The notes beneath the pieces are model-generated. The model searched no databases. It was not told where the DNA came from and saw only the letters and a list, made by a program, of their open reading frames with translations. A stretch of 64,000 nt of DNA, from contig NZ_RARB01000005.1 in NCBI RefSeq assembly GCF_003612015.1, forward strand, positions 310,001-374,000, read 5' to 3'. The DNA comes from Pantoea piersonii (GTDB taxonomy: Bacteria > Pseudomonadota > Gammaproteobacteria > Enterobacterales > Enterobacteriaceae). A program made the position numbers and the translations under genes. Position 1 is the stretch's first letter, and every line of letters starts with the position of its first letter. This document shows, one piece after another, positions 9,086 through 17,211 of the stretch.

Positions 9086-9824
9086 AATAGCGCACCAGTC
9101 CGCCATCGACCGCGTACTGGCTGCCGGTCACATAAGAGGCGTCGCTGGAGAGCAGAAACAGCGCGACCGCCGCCGCCTCTTCCGCCTTCCCTGCCCGCTT
9201 CAGCGGCACCTGGCTGACAATAAAACTCTCAAACTGCTGGCGCGCCGTTTCCGGCATGAAATCGCGAAAGTGCGTCTCGATCGGTCCCGGAATCACCACA
9301 TTTACCCGGATGCCTCGCGGTGCGAGCGCGGTTGCCCAGCTGCGCGCCATCGCCACGATAGCCCCTTTGGTGGCAGCGTACAGGCTGGTGGTCGCCGCGC
9401 CTTCATAGGTTGACGACGATGAGGTCACCACTACCGACGCGCCGGGGTTAAGCAGAGGCGAGAGCCTGGCAAGCTGCAGCATGGGTCCGCGCACGTTCGC
9501 GTTCATCATGGCGTTAAAGGCTTCCGCCGTAACGGATTCCAGCTCGCCCAGTTCGGCATAGCCTGCATTGAGCCAGAGTCCATCCAGTTTGCCCCACTTT
9601 TCCACCGCTTCGCCCAGCGCGTCGATATCCGCCTCCAGCGAGGCATCGTTGCGCAGCAGCAGCGCGTTATCATGCAGCACGCTGTTGGCGTACTGCAGTC
9701 GGCTTGCATTGCGGCCGGTTACCGCAACGCGGCCACCTTCCGCCTGGATGCGCTGCGCGCCAGCCAGCCCCATGCCGCTGGTGCCGCCGGTAATCAGGAT
9801 ACGCTTATCACTAAATCGGGCCAT
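9084..9824 (-). CDS. SDR-family NAD(P)-dependent oxidoreductase
   Basis: 246 residues, one classical short-chain dehydrogenase domain. The cofactor motif TGGTSGMG is at 12-19, the NAG motif (LNAG) at about 85-88, a serine cluster at 135-138 and YxxxK as Tyr149-Lys153, so the catalytic triad is complete. The C-terminus carries the usual PGPIET and YVTGSQYAVDGG segments. The substrate cannot be told from sequence. The gene is single, convergent with glutamate dehydrogenase. Confidence 0.88.
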   Translation of the reverse strand: MARFSDKRILITGGTSGMGLAGAQRIQAEGGRVAVTGRNASRLQYANSVLHDNALLLRNDASLEADIDALGEAVEKWGKLDGLWLNAGYAELGELESVTAEAFNAMMNANVRGPMLQLARLSPLLNPGASVVVTSSSSTYEGAATTSLYAATKGAIVAMARSWATALAPRGIRVNVVIPGPIETHFRDFMPETARQQFESFIVSQVPLKRAGKAEEAAAVALFLLSSDASYVTGSQYAVDGGLVRY

Positions 9825-10280
9825 AATCCCTCCAGAAAGCGAGCCGTACGCCTGCGCGACGTCCGGGTACGAATTAACTTCATCTCTGAATGTTAGCTGG
9901 CGGCGGCGATAACGCGTTATTTTGTCGGTGACAGATTGATGACATTATCGAGCGGCTTAAACCCATATTTAAAACAGGGTTAATTCTGCTGAGTTTGAAA
10001 AGCAAAATACCTGAAGCCTATAACCTTACTTCACGTCAGGTTATTTCCGCTCCGATTTACCTTTCCGCAACATTATTGCCAAATAGTCTTATTTTCTGAC
10101 GACGTCCTTTTCTGGATAACTCGCTGAGATACAGCGTTTAAAACCAGCGTGCCGTTTTACTGTGGCAGCAATTGCCTGGTTAATCGGCTATGCCAGTCTA
10201 AAAATCTGCTAATTTGAAAGCGAGGCCGTTTTTATAGTAAGGTAAATTCGTGTAAACGAGCTGCCGTAATTTATTTTAAC
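9825..10280. other. intergenic region upstream of proP leader
   Basis: No gene supported. It contains an inverted repeat ATAACCT (10020-10026)/AGGTTAT (10038-10044) with an 11-nt loop and, nearer proP, AT-rich promoter-like sequence around 10215-10280. Confidence 0.45.
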
Positions 10281-10361
10281 AGGCTGCTTATAGCTTTCTT
10301 CCCCTTGTTTTGCTGGCAGTACGGCGACGAAAGCTATAAGAGCCTCATTATTTCAATGAGG
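10281..10361 (+). promoter_or_regulatory. structured proP leader with two competing hairpins
   Basis: Hairpin A pairs 10281-10298 (AGGCT, bulged G, CTTATAGCTTTC) with 10329-10345 (GAAAGCTATAAG, AGCCT): 17 base pairs round a 30-nt loop. Hairpin B is a perfect 7-bp stem, CCTCATT (10343-10349)/AATGAGG (10355-10361), whose 3' arm contains the GAGG ribosome site five bases before the proP ATG. The two share 10343-10345, so full A and full B exclude each other. A would free the ribosome site and B would hide it. This geometry fits translational control, though the signal is unknown. Confidence 0.6.
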
Positions 10362-10366
10362 ATAAT

Positions 10367-11836
10367 ATGAGCATCGGGAATCAACCCACAGATAAAGCAA
10401 AAAAGCATTTCTGGCAGAAAAAGCAGAAAGAGCAAAAAGAACTGACAGTCGACGACATCACTATTGTCGACAATGACATGCTGAAGCGCGCAGTCGGCGC
10501 GGCGGCGCTGGGCAACGCGATGGAGTGGTTCGACTTCGGCGTCTACAGCTATCTCGCCGTCACCATCGGTAAGGTCTTTTTCGCCAATGCCAGCAACACC
10601 GCGCAGCTGATCGCGGCGTTCGGCACCTTCGCCGCCGCCTTCCTTGTGCGCCCCATCGGCGGGCTGGTGTTTGGTCCGCTGGGCGATCGTATCGGTCGTC
10701 AGAAAGTGCTGGCGATGACCATGATCATGATGTCGATCGGTACCTTTTGTATCGGCCTGATCCCTTCTTACGCCAGTATTGGCATTCTTGCGCCGATACT
10801 GCTGCTGGTGGCGCGTCTGGTACAGGGCTTCTCCACCGGCGGTGAATATGGCGGCGCGGCGACCTTTATCGCTGAATATTCAACTGATAACCGTCGCGGC
10901 TTTATGGGCAGCTTTCTGGAGTTCGGGACGCTCGGAGGTTATCTGTTAGGCGCAGGTCTGGTCACGGCGCTGACCTCTGCTCTGCCTGAGCAAACCATGC
11001 TCGACTGGGGCTGGCGCATTCCTTTCTTTATCGCCGCTCCGCTCGGCCTGTTCGGTCTCTATGTCCGTCTGAAGCTGGAAGAGACACCGGCGTTTCAGCA
11101 ACATATGGAAAAGCAGGAGGCGCTTGAGCACAGCAAACCGGCACTGACGGTTATGCAGATGTTGAAGAAGTATCGCAAGCCGATGCTTAAATGTATCGGT
11201 CTGGTGCTGCTGTTCAACGTCTCCAACTACATGCTGACCTCTTACATGCCAAGCTATCTGACCGGTATTCTCGGCATGGGCGAGCTGAGCAGCCTGCTGC
11301 TCATCATGGTGGTGATGTTTGTCATGATGCCGCTGACGCTGTTCTGGGGACACTGGGCGGATCGCCTGGGTCGTCGTCCGGTGATCGGCAGCGGTGCGGT
11401 CGGCCTGATCCTGCTGGCGATTCCCTGCATGATGCTGGTGACATCGGGCAATATGTGGCTGGTGTTCATCGGTTTGATCGTGCTGGGCGTGCTCCATACC
11501 TGCTTTAGCGGCACCATGCCCGCTACGCTGCCGGCGCTGTTTGTTACCGACATTCGCTACAGTGCGCTGGCGATCGGCTTCAACCTGTCTGTGTCGCTGT
11601 TTGGCGGCACCACGCCGCTGATCACCGCCTGGCTGGTGGATACCACGCATAACCTGATGATGCCCGCTTACTACCTGATGGGCGCAGGCGTGATTGGTCT
11701 GCTGACCGTGCTGACGCTGCATGAATCGGCGCGCAAACCGCTGCGCGGCTCCTCGCCTGCGGTAGCCAGCGAAGCGGAGGCGCACCGTCTGGTGAAAAAA
11801 CTGCGTTCGCGCAGCAAACAGCGGGCGGCACAGTAA
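10367..11836 (+). CDS. proP: proline/glycine betaine:H+ symporter ProP
   Basis: 489 residues, a 12-helix MFS transporter. The N-terminal GNAMEWFDFGVYSYLA, the RPIGGLVFGPLGDRIGRQK loop (MFS signature) and GFSTGGEYGGAATFIAEY match E. coli ProP closely. It imports osmoprotectants under hyperosmotic stress. The C-terminal tail after the last helix is short and basic (ending KKLRSRSKQRAAQ) and has no long heptad pattern. The E. coli protein carries an antiparallel coiled coil there that tunes osmotic set-point, so this version belongs to the coiled-coil-less type. The ribosome site is inside a hairpin (see leader). Confidence 0.93.
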   Translation: MSIGNQPTDKAKKHFWQKKQKEQKELTVDDITIVDNDMLKRAVGAAALGNAMEWFDFGVYSYLAVTIGKVFFANASNTAQLIAAFGTFAAAFLVRPIGGLVFGPLGDRIGRQKVLAMTMIMMSIGTFCIGLIPSYASIGILAPILLLVARLVQGFSTGGEYGGAATFIAEYSTDNRRGFMGSFLEFGTLGGYLLGAGLVTALTSALPEQTMLDWGWRIPFFIAAPLGLFGLYVRLKLEETPAFQQHMEKQEALEHSKPALTVMQMLKKYRKPMLKCIGLVLLFNVSNYMLTSYMPSYLTGILGMGELSSLLLIMVVMFVMMPLTLFWGHWADRLGRRPVIGSGAVGLILLAIPCMMLVTSGNMWLVFIGLIVLGVLHTCFSGTMPATLPALFVTDIRYSALAIGFNLSVSLFGGTTPLITAWLVDTTHNLMMPAYYLMGAGVIGLLTVLTLHESARKPLRGSSPAVASEAEAHRLVKKLRSRSKQRAAQ

Positions 11837-11859
11837 TCGACTCGTCCTGCTGACTGAAC

Positions 11860-11888
11860 AAAAAAACCCGCCGACGGCGGGTTTTTTA
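11860..11888. terminator. bidirectional terminator between proP and omptin gene
   Basis: CCCGCC (11867-11872)/GGCGGG (11876-11881) with loop GAC, flanked by seven A on one side and TTTTTT on the other, so it can stop transcription from both convergent genes. Confidence 0.88.
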
Positions 11889-11893
11889 TTTCA

Positions 11894-12832
11894 TCAGAAG
11901 CGATATTGCAGACCAACCGTCATCGTATAGTTCTTGTTGGAGATGCCCGCCGCGTCGCCGCCATAGGAGACCGACTCGCCGGTTGGATTATAAATCGCCT
12001 GCGTGCCGCCCTTACCTTCTTCGTATTTGTTCCAGGTAAACTCAGCGAATACTTTCGCATGTTCGGTCAGGTAGTAGCCTGCATCGACCGCTGCGCCGTA
12101 GTAACGTGAACCGGAGGTTTTTTCGCGGAAGGTCAGGTCGCGCATATAGTGTTCATCGTTGTCATGGGCGCGTACCCAGTCACTAAATTTAAACAGCGCG
12201 TTGAACTCGAAATCGTTAATGCGATACTGGCCGACCAGACCGACATAAGGCATAGAGAAGCGCTGGCTGTAACCAATACCGCGCTCGCGATCGGCGAAGC
12301 TGCCGATAAAGTTGCCGTTGTCGTAGTTAAACGTGCCGCCATAGGCTGTCCAGCTAAAGCGCGTCTCCTGATAGCCCGCGACCGCGCCGACTTTATAGTT
12401 GTCATCCTGCAGGAACCAGCCTTTCACGTTCAGATCGTATTCGTTGGCGTAGTTCACATCGGTGCTCGGATGTGACGAGTGATCGGTCCAGCCCGACTGG
12501 CGAGCATTTTGCCAGTCGTAGTCATCCATATGACCCGAACCGGAACCCAGCGATGTCCAGCCGCGCGCGTTCAGCGTCAGGAAGGAGAAGGCATCCCAGG
12601 CGATGTCGCCTTTCAGAATAGCGACGTTCCTGATTTTCCAGTCAAGCTGGCTGACTTTACGCGCATTACTGGCGTCATACACCAGCTCTTTAGATTTTCC
12701 GCCCAGCATGCCCACCGAGGTGGAAACGCTGAGGCTGTCAGAAGAGAAATTCGGCGTAAAAGGAGAGGATGCGGCAAACGCGGTTCCTGAAAGCGCGGCC
12801 ATCATCATTACCGCAACGGTGCTCTTTTTCAT
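11894..12832 (-). CDS. omptin-family outer-membrane protease (OmpT/PgtE/Pla-like)
   Basis: 312 residues: signal peptide (1-20, AFA cleavage) and a 10-strand barrel ending in an aromatic residue (LQYRF). Omptin signatures are unmistakable: [20 protein letters not shown] and [15 protein letters not shown]. The four catalytic residues known from OmpT (D83, D85, D210, H212) are present as Asp104, Asp106, Asp226 and His228 (HMDDYDW and DNDEHY). It would cleave peptides after basic residues at the cell surface, for example cationic antimicrobial peptides. Relatives are often PhoP-controlled, but I found no convincing PhoP box upstream. Confidence 0.92.
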   Translation of the reverse strand: MKKSTVAVMMMAALSGTAFAASSPFTPNFSSDSLSVSTSVGMLGGKSKELVYDASNARKVSQLDWKIRNVAILKGDIAWDAFSFLTLNARGWTSLGSGSGHMDDYDWQNARQSGWTDHSSHPSTDVNYANEYDLNVKGWFLQDDNYKVGAVAGYQETRFSWTAYGGTFNYDNGNFIGSFADRERGIGYSQRFSMPYVGLVGQYRINDFEFNALFKFSDWVRAHDNDEHYMRDLTFREKTSGSRYYGAAVDAGYYLTEHAKVFAEFTWNKYEEGKGGTQAIYNPTGESVSYGGDAAGISNKNYTMTVGLQYRF

Positions 12833-13296
12833 TTAATATCCTGAGTGAAAATTAAGTTATCCTTGAATAGCGCGCACAGAATAAAAGGCAGGATTTCGTC
12901 AGGCAAGTGTAAGTTTTTCGATAAAAAAACAGCGACGTGAGTTAAACAAAATTAATTAATGGTCGGCGAATAACCGACGATAACCTCTCACTGGTCAGCG
13001 CAAAAAAATGAATGCATTTTAGCCATGCCGCAGGTGATTCTATTACTGCCCCTCCCTTTCCTGCCGCTTTACCTGGGTTTATTTTTCCCGCAGTTAACGT
13101 CATATCGCTACATAAAAGCACAGAGCTTCTCTTTAGAGCGTGGTCTGGTGTTTATTTGACTTAATGCCGGAGTGAGCAATAAATGCGCACAAATAACATT
13201 CCCTGGCAGCACCTGAAATATTTTCAAGACAGCCACTAAGCCAAATTTTAACGGCAGGTAATATCAGAGCAGATGTGACTGACGGATAAAATTGCT
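12833..13296. other. intergenic region between omptin and cupin genes
   Basis: About 460 bp, AT-rich, containing divergent promoters for the two flanking genes. No reading frame or strong box could be supported apart from the repeat at 13301. Confidence 0.5.
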
Positions 13297-13300
13297 ATGT

Positions 13301-13330
13301 TAATGTCTCCTCCTGACAAAAGAGACATTA
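13301..13330 (+). promoter_or_regulatory. inverted repeat over the cupin gene ribosome site
   Basis: TAATGTCTC (13301-13309) and GAGACATTA (13322-13330) form a perfect 9-bp inverted repeat with a 12-nt spacer, ending 2 nt before the chosen ATG. The right arm includes the AAAGAGA ribosome site. TTGCTATGTTAA just upstream looks like an extended -10 element. It may be an operator or a translation-blocking hairpin. Confidence 0.45.
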
Positions 13331-13332
13331 GC

Positions 13333-13671
13333 ATGGTGTCAAAAGAGAATGCCGAACACTATTTATGGGGTTCCCAGTGCGATGGCTGGACGTTGCTTAA
13401 GCGACAGGATCTCAGCGTTATTCATGAGCGTATGCCACCTAAAACGCAGGAAATACGCCACTATCACGCGCAGAGCAGACAGTTCTTTTTTGTTTTAAGC
13501 GGAACGCTACGAATGGAACTTGAAGGGGAGGTTCATTCGCTCAGCGCGCATGAGGGGCTGGAAATCCCGCCGCAGGCGAAACATCAGGCTCGCAATGAAA
13601 GCGATAGCGACGTCGAATTTCTGGTGATCTCCCACCCGACCACGCGCGGCGATCGCACCGACCTTCTCTGA
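13333..13671 (+). CDS. cupin-domain protein
   Basis: 112 residues from ATG 13333 (MVSKENAEHYLWG). An ATG 12 codons upstream is also open, but family members begin at this MVSKENA segment and AAAGAGA stands 7-8 nt before it. The protein is a single small beta-barrel: HYHAQSRQFFFVLSGTLRMELEGE is cupin motif 1 (His-x-His-x5-Gln) and IPPQAKHQARNESDSDVEFLVIS is motif 2 with one His. It probably binds a metal and small ligand. Substrate is unknown. Single gene. Confidence 0.8.
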   Translation: MVSKENAEHYLWGSQCDGWTLLKRQDLSVIHERMPPKTQEIRHYHAQSRQFFFVLSGTLRMELEGEVHSLSAHEGLEIPPQAKHQARNESDSDVEFLVISHPTTRGDRTDLL

Positions 13672-13722
13672 ATATCTCGCTGACGTTCCCCTCCACGTAG
13701 CGGAAAAAAACGTTTATTGCTA

Positions 13723-13752
13723 TGTTAAATGGAATTTACATTCCATTTAACA
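13723..13752. promoter_or_regulatory. 13-bp-arm palindromic operator before UPF0303-amidohydrolase operon
   Basis: Left arm TGTTAAATGGAAT (13723-13735), spacer TTAC, right arm ATTCCATTTAACA (13740-13752): a perfect inverted repeat. It overlaps TTGCTATGTT, an extended -10 promoter element at 13717-13726, so a bound dimer would block transcription. No regulator gene lies next to it. Confidence 0.65.
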
Positions 13753-13762
13753 GGGCGTAACT

Positions 13763-14239
13763 ATGCAGCTAACCGCGCAGGATATCCAGCAACAGCAATC
13801 TGAAAGCCGCTTATCTCATTTTGATTTCCAGCTCGCCTGGCAACTCGGACAGAGCCTCCAGCAGCGCGCCAGCGCAGAAAACTGGCCCGTCGCGATTGAA
13901 GTTTACGCCTTCGGTCAAACGCTTTTTCTCGCTGCGTTGCCCGGTTCCAGCCCGGATAACCTCGCCTGGATGACGCGCAAGCGCAACACCGTCCTGCGTT
14001 TTGGCCACGCCTCAATGTTAGTCGGCCTGAACAACCAGCAGAACGGCAAACCAATGGAGCAACAGAACTGGATAGCGCAGAGCGACTATACCGATCACGG
14101 CGGCTCTTTCCCGTTAATTAATATGTCCGGCGTCGTCTTTGGCGCGGTCAGCGTCAGTGGACTGCCCTCAGAAGAAGATCATCAGCTCGCTCTGTGGGGC
14201 ATTCAGCAGCTCCAGCGTCACCTGAGCCAGGCCGAATAA
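13763..14239 (+). CDS. UPF0303/HbpS-like haem-degrading-domain protein
   Basis: 158 residues forming one alpha/beta domain of the UPF0303 (YBR137W-like, Haem_degrading) family. Visible features are SHFDFQLAWQLGQSLQQRA, a VAIEVYAFGQTLFLAALPGSSPDN strand-turn unit at about 42-66 and the C-terminal GGSFPLINMSGVVFGAVSVSGLPSEEDH glycine-rich segment. Biochemical function in the family is poorly defined; relatives bind small cofactors or haem. First gene of a two-gene operon (11 bp gap to the amidohydrolase), under the palindrome at 13723. Confidence 0.8.
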   Translation: MQLTAQDIQQQQSESRLSHFDFQLAWQLGQSLQQRASAENWPVAIEVYAFGQTLFLAALPGSSPDNLAWMTRKRNTVLRFGHASMLVGLNNQQNGKPMEQQNWIAQSDYTDHGGSFPLINMSGVVFGAVSVSGLPSEEDHQLALWGIQQLQRHLSQAE

Positions 14240-14249
14240 AGGAAAGAGG

Positions 14250-15608
14250 ATGACGAGATACGGCTCACCTGCGCTAAGCGCGCTGCTTTTTGCGCTACTG
14301 ACCAGCGTGGTAAGCGCCGCGCCGGATAAAACGGTGTTAATCCGCGGCGGCTATGTGATGCCGATGACGTCCGACGGCGACGATCTGCCGCAGGGCGATC
14401 TCCTTATCCGCAATAATGCTATCGTCGCTGTCGGCGAGCACCTCTCGGCGCCAGATGCTGAGGTCATTGAAGCAAAGGGCAGCTTTGTTCTGCCCGGCTT
14501 TGTCGATGCCCACTCTCATCTCTGGGTGACCACCATGCGCGGTCAGTTTCGCAACGGCGAGGGGAAATTTTTCCCCGTCAGCAGCGCGCTGGGTCAGGCG
14601 ATGCAGCCAGAGGATATCTATACCGCCATTTATACCGGCGCGCTGGAACTAGTAAATGGCGGTATCACCACCAGCGGCGACTTCTTCGATAACATTCACG
14701 GCCCGGCATGGGGCGATGCCGGCTTTAGCGCGCTCAGAGACGCAGGCATTCGCGCCATCCTCTTTTACGGCGGCCCGGATAAAACAACGCGCTTTCCCAT
14801 CGACACGAAGCACGCCGCCACGCTGGCCGATCGCCACGATCCGCGCGTGAGAGTGGGTCTCGCGTGGCGTCTGCCGCGCGAGCTAAAAGATGAGCAGAAC
14901 TGGGCGATGCGCGATCGCGAATACCAGTGGGCCAGAGATCATCATCTGCCTGTACAGGTGCATATCAGCGGCGAGCCGGACGCCATGTTTAATGCGCTGA
15001 TTGCGCGGCACTATCTTGCGCCCTTTGTTACGCTGGTACACGCCACCGATGCCCGTCCAGCACAGCTTCAGGCGCTGGAAAAAGCCCGCGCGTCGCTGGC
15101 CGTTACGCCCTTAAGCGAGGAGCATGTTGGTTACGGCTTGACCCGGCTCGATCATTTCGCGTCGGTCACGCGTCTCGGGCTCGGCATTGACGGCAATAGC
15201 CTGGCGGGCAGCGGCGATATGTTTGCGAATATGCGCCTGGCGGCGCTGACGATGAGCGGCGCAGCGGCTGACGAAGCCCTGCCTAAACCACGCCAGCTAT
15301 TAAGAATGGCGACGCTTGGCGGCGCTGAAGCGCTCGGTCTGGATAAAGAAACGGGATCGCTGACGGTGGGTAAACGCGCCGATATTCAAATCATCACGCC
15401 CGATACGCTGAACATGAGCGGCTTTGGCGGCGGCGATCCGGCAGCCCTGCTGCTCTATTCAGCGCAGCCGCAAAATGTAACCACGGTTATCGTCGATGGT
15501 CGCGTGATAAAGCAGCACGGGAAACTGAACGGCGTCAGTCTCGCCGAAGTGCTGGCCAGCGCACAGCGTTCGGCGGAAAGAACAAAGCAGCGCGCGGCTA
15601 AAAAATAA
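14250..15608 (+). CDS. exported metal-dependent amidohydrolase
   Basis: 452 residues with a Sec-type signal (about 1-23, VVSAA), so probably periplasmic, which is unusual for this mostly cytosolic superfamily. The metal site is recognisable: DAHSH (Asp86, His88, His90), VHIS at about 237 and VHAT at about 260 give further histidines, and GIDGNSLAGSGD at about 311-322 carries the late aspartate. A C-terminal beta-sandwich (TVGKRADIQIITPDT) is typical of cytosine deaminase/imidazolonepropionase-type members. Substrate is unknown. Ribosome site GGAAAGAGG. Co-transcribed with the UPF0303 gene. Confidence 0.85.
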   Translation: MTRYGSPALSALLFALLTSVVSAAPDKTVLIRGGYVMPMTSDGDDLPQGDLLIRNNAIVAVGEHLSAPDAEVIEAKGSFVLPGFVDAHSHLWVTTMRGQFRNGEGKFFPVSSALGQAMQPEDIYTAIYTGALELVNGGITTSGDFFDNIHGPAWGDAGFSALRDAGIRAILFYGGPDKTTRFPIDTKHAATLADRHDPRVRVGLAWRLPRELKDEQNWAMRDREYQWARDHHLPVQVHISGEPDAMFNALIARHYLAPFVTLVHATDARPAQLQALEKARASLAVTPLSEEHVGYGLTRLDHFASVTRLGLGIDGNSLAGSGDMFANMRLAALTMSGAAADEALPKPRQLLRMATLGGAEALGLDKETGSLTVGKRADIQIITPDTLNMSGFGGGDPAALLLYSAQPQNVTTVIVDGRVIKQHGKLNGVSLAEVLASAQRSAERTKQRAAKK

Positions 15609-15742
15609 ATTATTGATCTGAGCCGTTTTGGCATTTCACCGCTGTATGCAGGTTTTTTGATCCAGAACAATCCACGTCAGGACACCTTCTGTCAATTTGT
15701 GTCAACGGTTTGTACAACCGCACATTTAATGGAGGCAGGCTT

Positions 15743-15847
15743 ATGACAGGTAAAATGGGTTTGACGGTGGGTTTAGTGGTCTGGCTGTTCTATGTGGCGT
15801 GGATGGCGAGCTACTATTTCGGCACTTTCTCTCTGTTCGCTCGCTGA
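15743..15847 (+). CDS. 34-residue single-pass membrane protein
   Basis: A short gene with a near-perfect ribosome site (GGAGG at 15731-15735, 7 nt before the ATG). The product has a charged N-terminus (MTGK) and then one hydrophobic helix with several Trp/Tyr residues (LVVWLFYVAWMASYYFG), ending in Arg. A bidirectional terminator follows. No family was recognised. It looks like one of the many small inner-membrane proteins of enterobacteria. Confidence 0.6.
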   Translation: MTGKMGLTVGLVVWLFYVAWMASYYFGTFSLFAR

Positions 15848-15911
15848 CACAGGCGAGACCTGCGGGTCTGACATATCTGTGACCCTGACGATAAATATCC
15901 TTCCTGTAAAA

Positions 15912-15953
15912 TAAAAACGCGCCGCAAGCGAAAGCGCTGCGACGCGTTTTTTA
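15912..15953. terminator. bidirectional terminator between small ORF and yebG
   Basis: ACGCG...CGCGT outer stem enclosing CGCA/TGCG and AGCG/CGCT pairs, with AATAAAAA on the left and TTTTTTAT on the right. Confidence 0.75.
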
Positions 15954-15960
15954 TAAGGAA

Positions 15961-16311
15961 TTAAGCAGCTTTAACGGCGCGCACTTTCTTTGCCTGTGCG
16001 GTTTCGCCTTCAACGCTCTCATCAGCATTTTCTGTTGCGCGAACCTTTTTCGTCGCGTCCGCTGAATCCGCGGCGTCTGGCAGCTTGCTGGTGCGCAGAA
16101 TATGCTGAATCGCATCTTTCTGCTCGGCGAGCAGCAGGCCAAGGGTTTCTGCCTGAGACTCATCCATATCGGGTTGCTGCTGCGCTAACCAGTCGGTAAA
16201 GGCCTCCGCCATATCGAGCATCTTATCGTAGGCATCCGCCTCTTTTTTGCTGGCAAACGTCATTTTCTCTTCACCCTTCTTGACGACTACGTATTTAATT
16301 TCGACAGCCAT
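15961..16311 (-). CDS. yebG: SOS-inducible protein YebG
   Basis: 116 residues. The N-terminus MAVEIKYVVVKKGEEKMTFASKKEADAYDKMLDMA is the conserved YebG domain. The C-terminal third is a low-complexity Lys/Ala/Glu tail with three KKVRA-like repeats. Its exact biochemical role is unclear, but YebG is a known LexA-controlled, DNA-damage-induced gene. A textbook LexA box at 16326 supports the same control here. Confidence 0.93.
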   Translation of the reverse strand: MAVEIKYVVVKKGEEKMTFASKKEADAYDKMLDMAEAFTDWLAQQQPDMDESQAETLGLLLAEQKDAIQHILRTSKLPDAADSADATKKVRATENADESVEGETAQAKKVRAVKAA

Positions 16312-16325
16312 TTTTGCCTCTCCGA

Positions 16326-16345
16326 TACTGTTAATATATACAGTA
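16326..16345. promoter_or_regulatory. LexA (SOS) box of yebG
   Basis: TACTGTTAATATATACAGTA matches the enterobacterial consensus TACTG(TA)5CAGTA with one position off, 15 bp upstream of the yebG start. Confidence 0.93.
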
Positions 16346-16416
16346 TATCTCTCCTGTGGCGAGATTGCATCCTTTTTTAAAATGCGTCGCCGTGCTGAAG
16401 GGATGAATATTTTTTC

Positions 16417-17211
16417 TTATGAAATCAAATCATTGAGAAATTCCGCCAGCGCTTTTCGCGGGTCGTCCTCTTCCGACACGATCATCTCGATCCCCCATTG
16501 TCCCAGCACTTCACGCGCCACGGGATTGTTGCGGTTAGTAAAGAGATAAGATTTCGGACGCGCGGTAGCCAGCCCTGTTCTGCTCCACATTTTGGTCAGA
16601 CGGTAGAACAACAGGCGAATATTAAAATCGCTGATGCTGTAGCCGACAAACAGGACCGAATTTCCCATCACGTCGTGCGTCAGTTTGATATCAAGCGGTG
16701 AGTCGAAATAGAGGCGTTCAAAATAGCTGCTTTCATCCAGTACGATGGAGGTATCGTCGTCGAAATCGCCGTGCAGCTTGATGATATGCCGCTTGTCTTC
16801 GGTCAGCGCCACCAGATCGGCAGCGTTCGCGACTTTGCTGTAGGGCACGCCGTGCGCCTCGTGCGCCGCTTCCAGCCAGCGATCGTAATTGGTGGTATAG
16901 ATACGGCTGAAATTGCCCTGCGTAATCATCGTATGAATTTCGGACGATCGGACATCAATGTCTGGCCGATGCCATTCTCGATCCATCCAGCTGCGCAGCG
17001 GCCCCAGCGAGCCCTTTTTCTGTTTGTAGTATTCCGCCAGCGACAGATGAGTCCCGTATGTATTAAATATTTTGGGATCGTAGCCCAGCTCGTTAGCCAG
17101 ATGGGCAATAAGTTCATGCCACTCCGGCAAGCCCAGATTGCGTGATATTCCCGCGCCAGCGAACAGAATCAGTTTGCCGGAATCGTAGGCGCGTTTCAGT
17201 TCAGGTTTCAT
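16417..17211 (-). CDS. SIR2-like NADase-type defence effector (KomC-like)
   Basis: 264 residues made up almost wholly of a SIR2-like Rossmann domain. The NAD-binding AGAGIS is at 18-23, TTNYD at 106-110 (Asn108, Asp110), KLHGD at 145-149 with His147 in the catalytic position, and VGYSISDFN at 189-197. SIR2 domains of this type in phage-defence systems degrade NAD+ once triggered rather than deacetylate proteins. The ATG overlaps the stop of the HAM1-like gene by 4 bp (ATGA), so the proteins are made together and probably form a complex. In Kongming defence a SIR2 protein (KomC) works with a HAM1-like protein (KomB). The pairing here is by fold and order, not by alignment. Confidence 0.85.
   Translation of the reverse strand: MKPELKRAYDSGKLILFAGAGISRNLGLPEWHELIAHLANELGYDPKIFNTYGTHLSLAEYYKQKKGSLGPLRSWMDREWHRPDIDVRSSEIHTMITQGNFSRIYTTNYDRWLEAAHEAHGVPYSKVANAADLVALTEDKRHIIKLHGDFDDDTSIVLDESSYFERLYFDSPLDIKLTHDVMGNSVLFVGYSISDFNIRLLFYRLTKMWSRTGLATARPKSYLFTNRNNPVAREVLGQWGIEMIVSEEDDPRKALAEFLNDLIS

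Noticed and set aside
12940-12965. Possible PhoP box upstream of the omptin gene
   Set aside because: Only one half-site (TGTTTA on the minus strand) is good; the second hexamer at the proper 5-bp spacing matches poorly.
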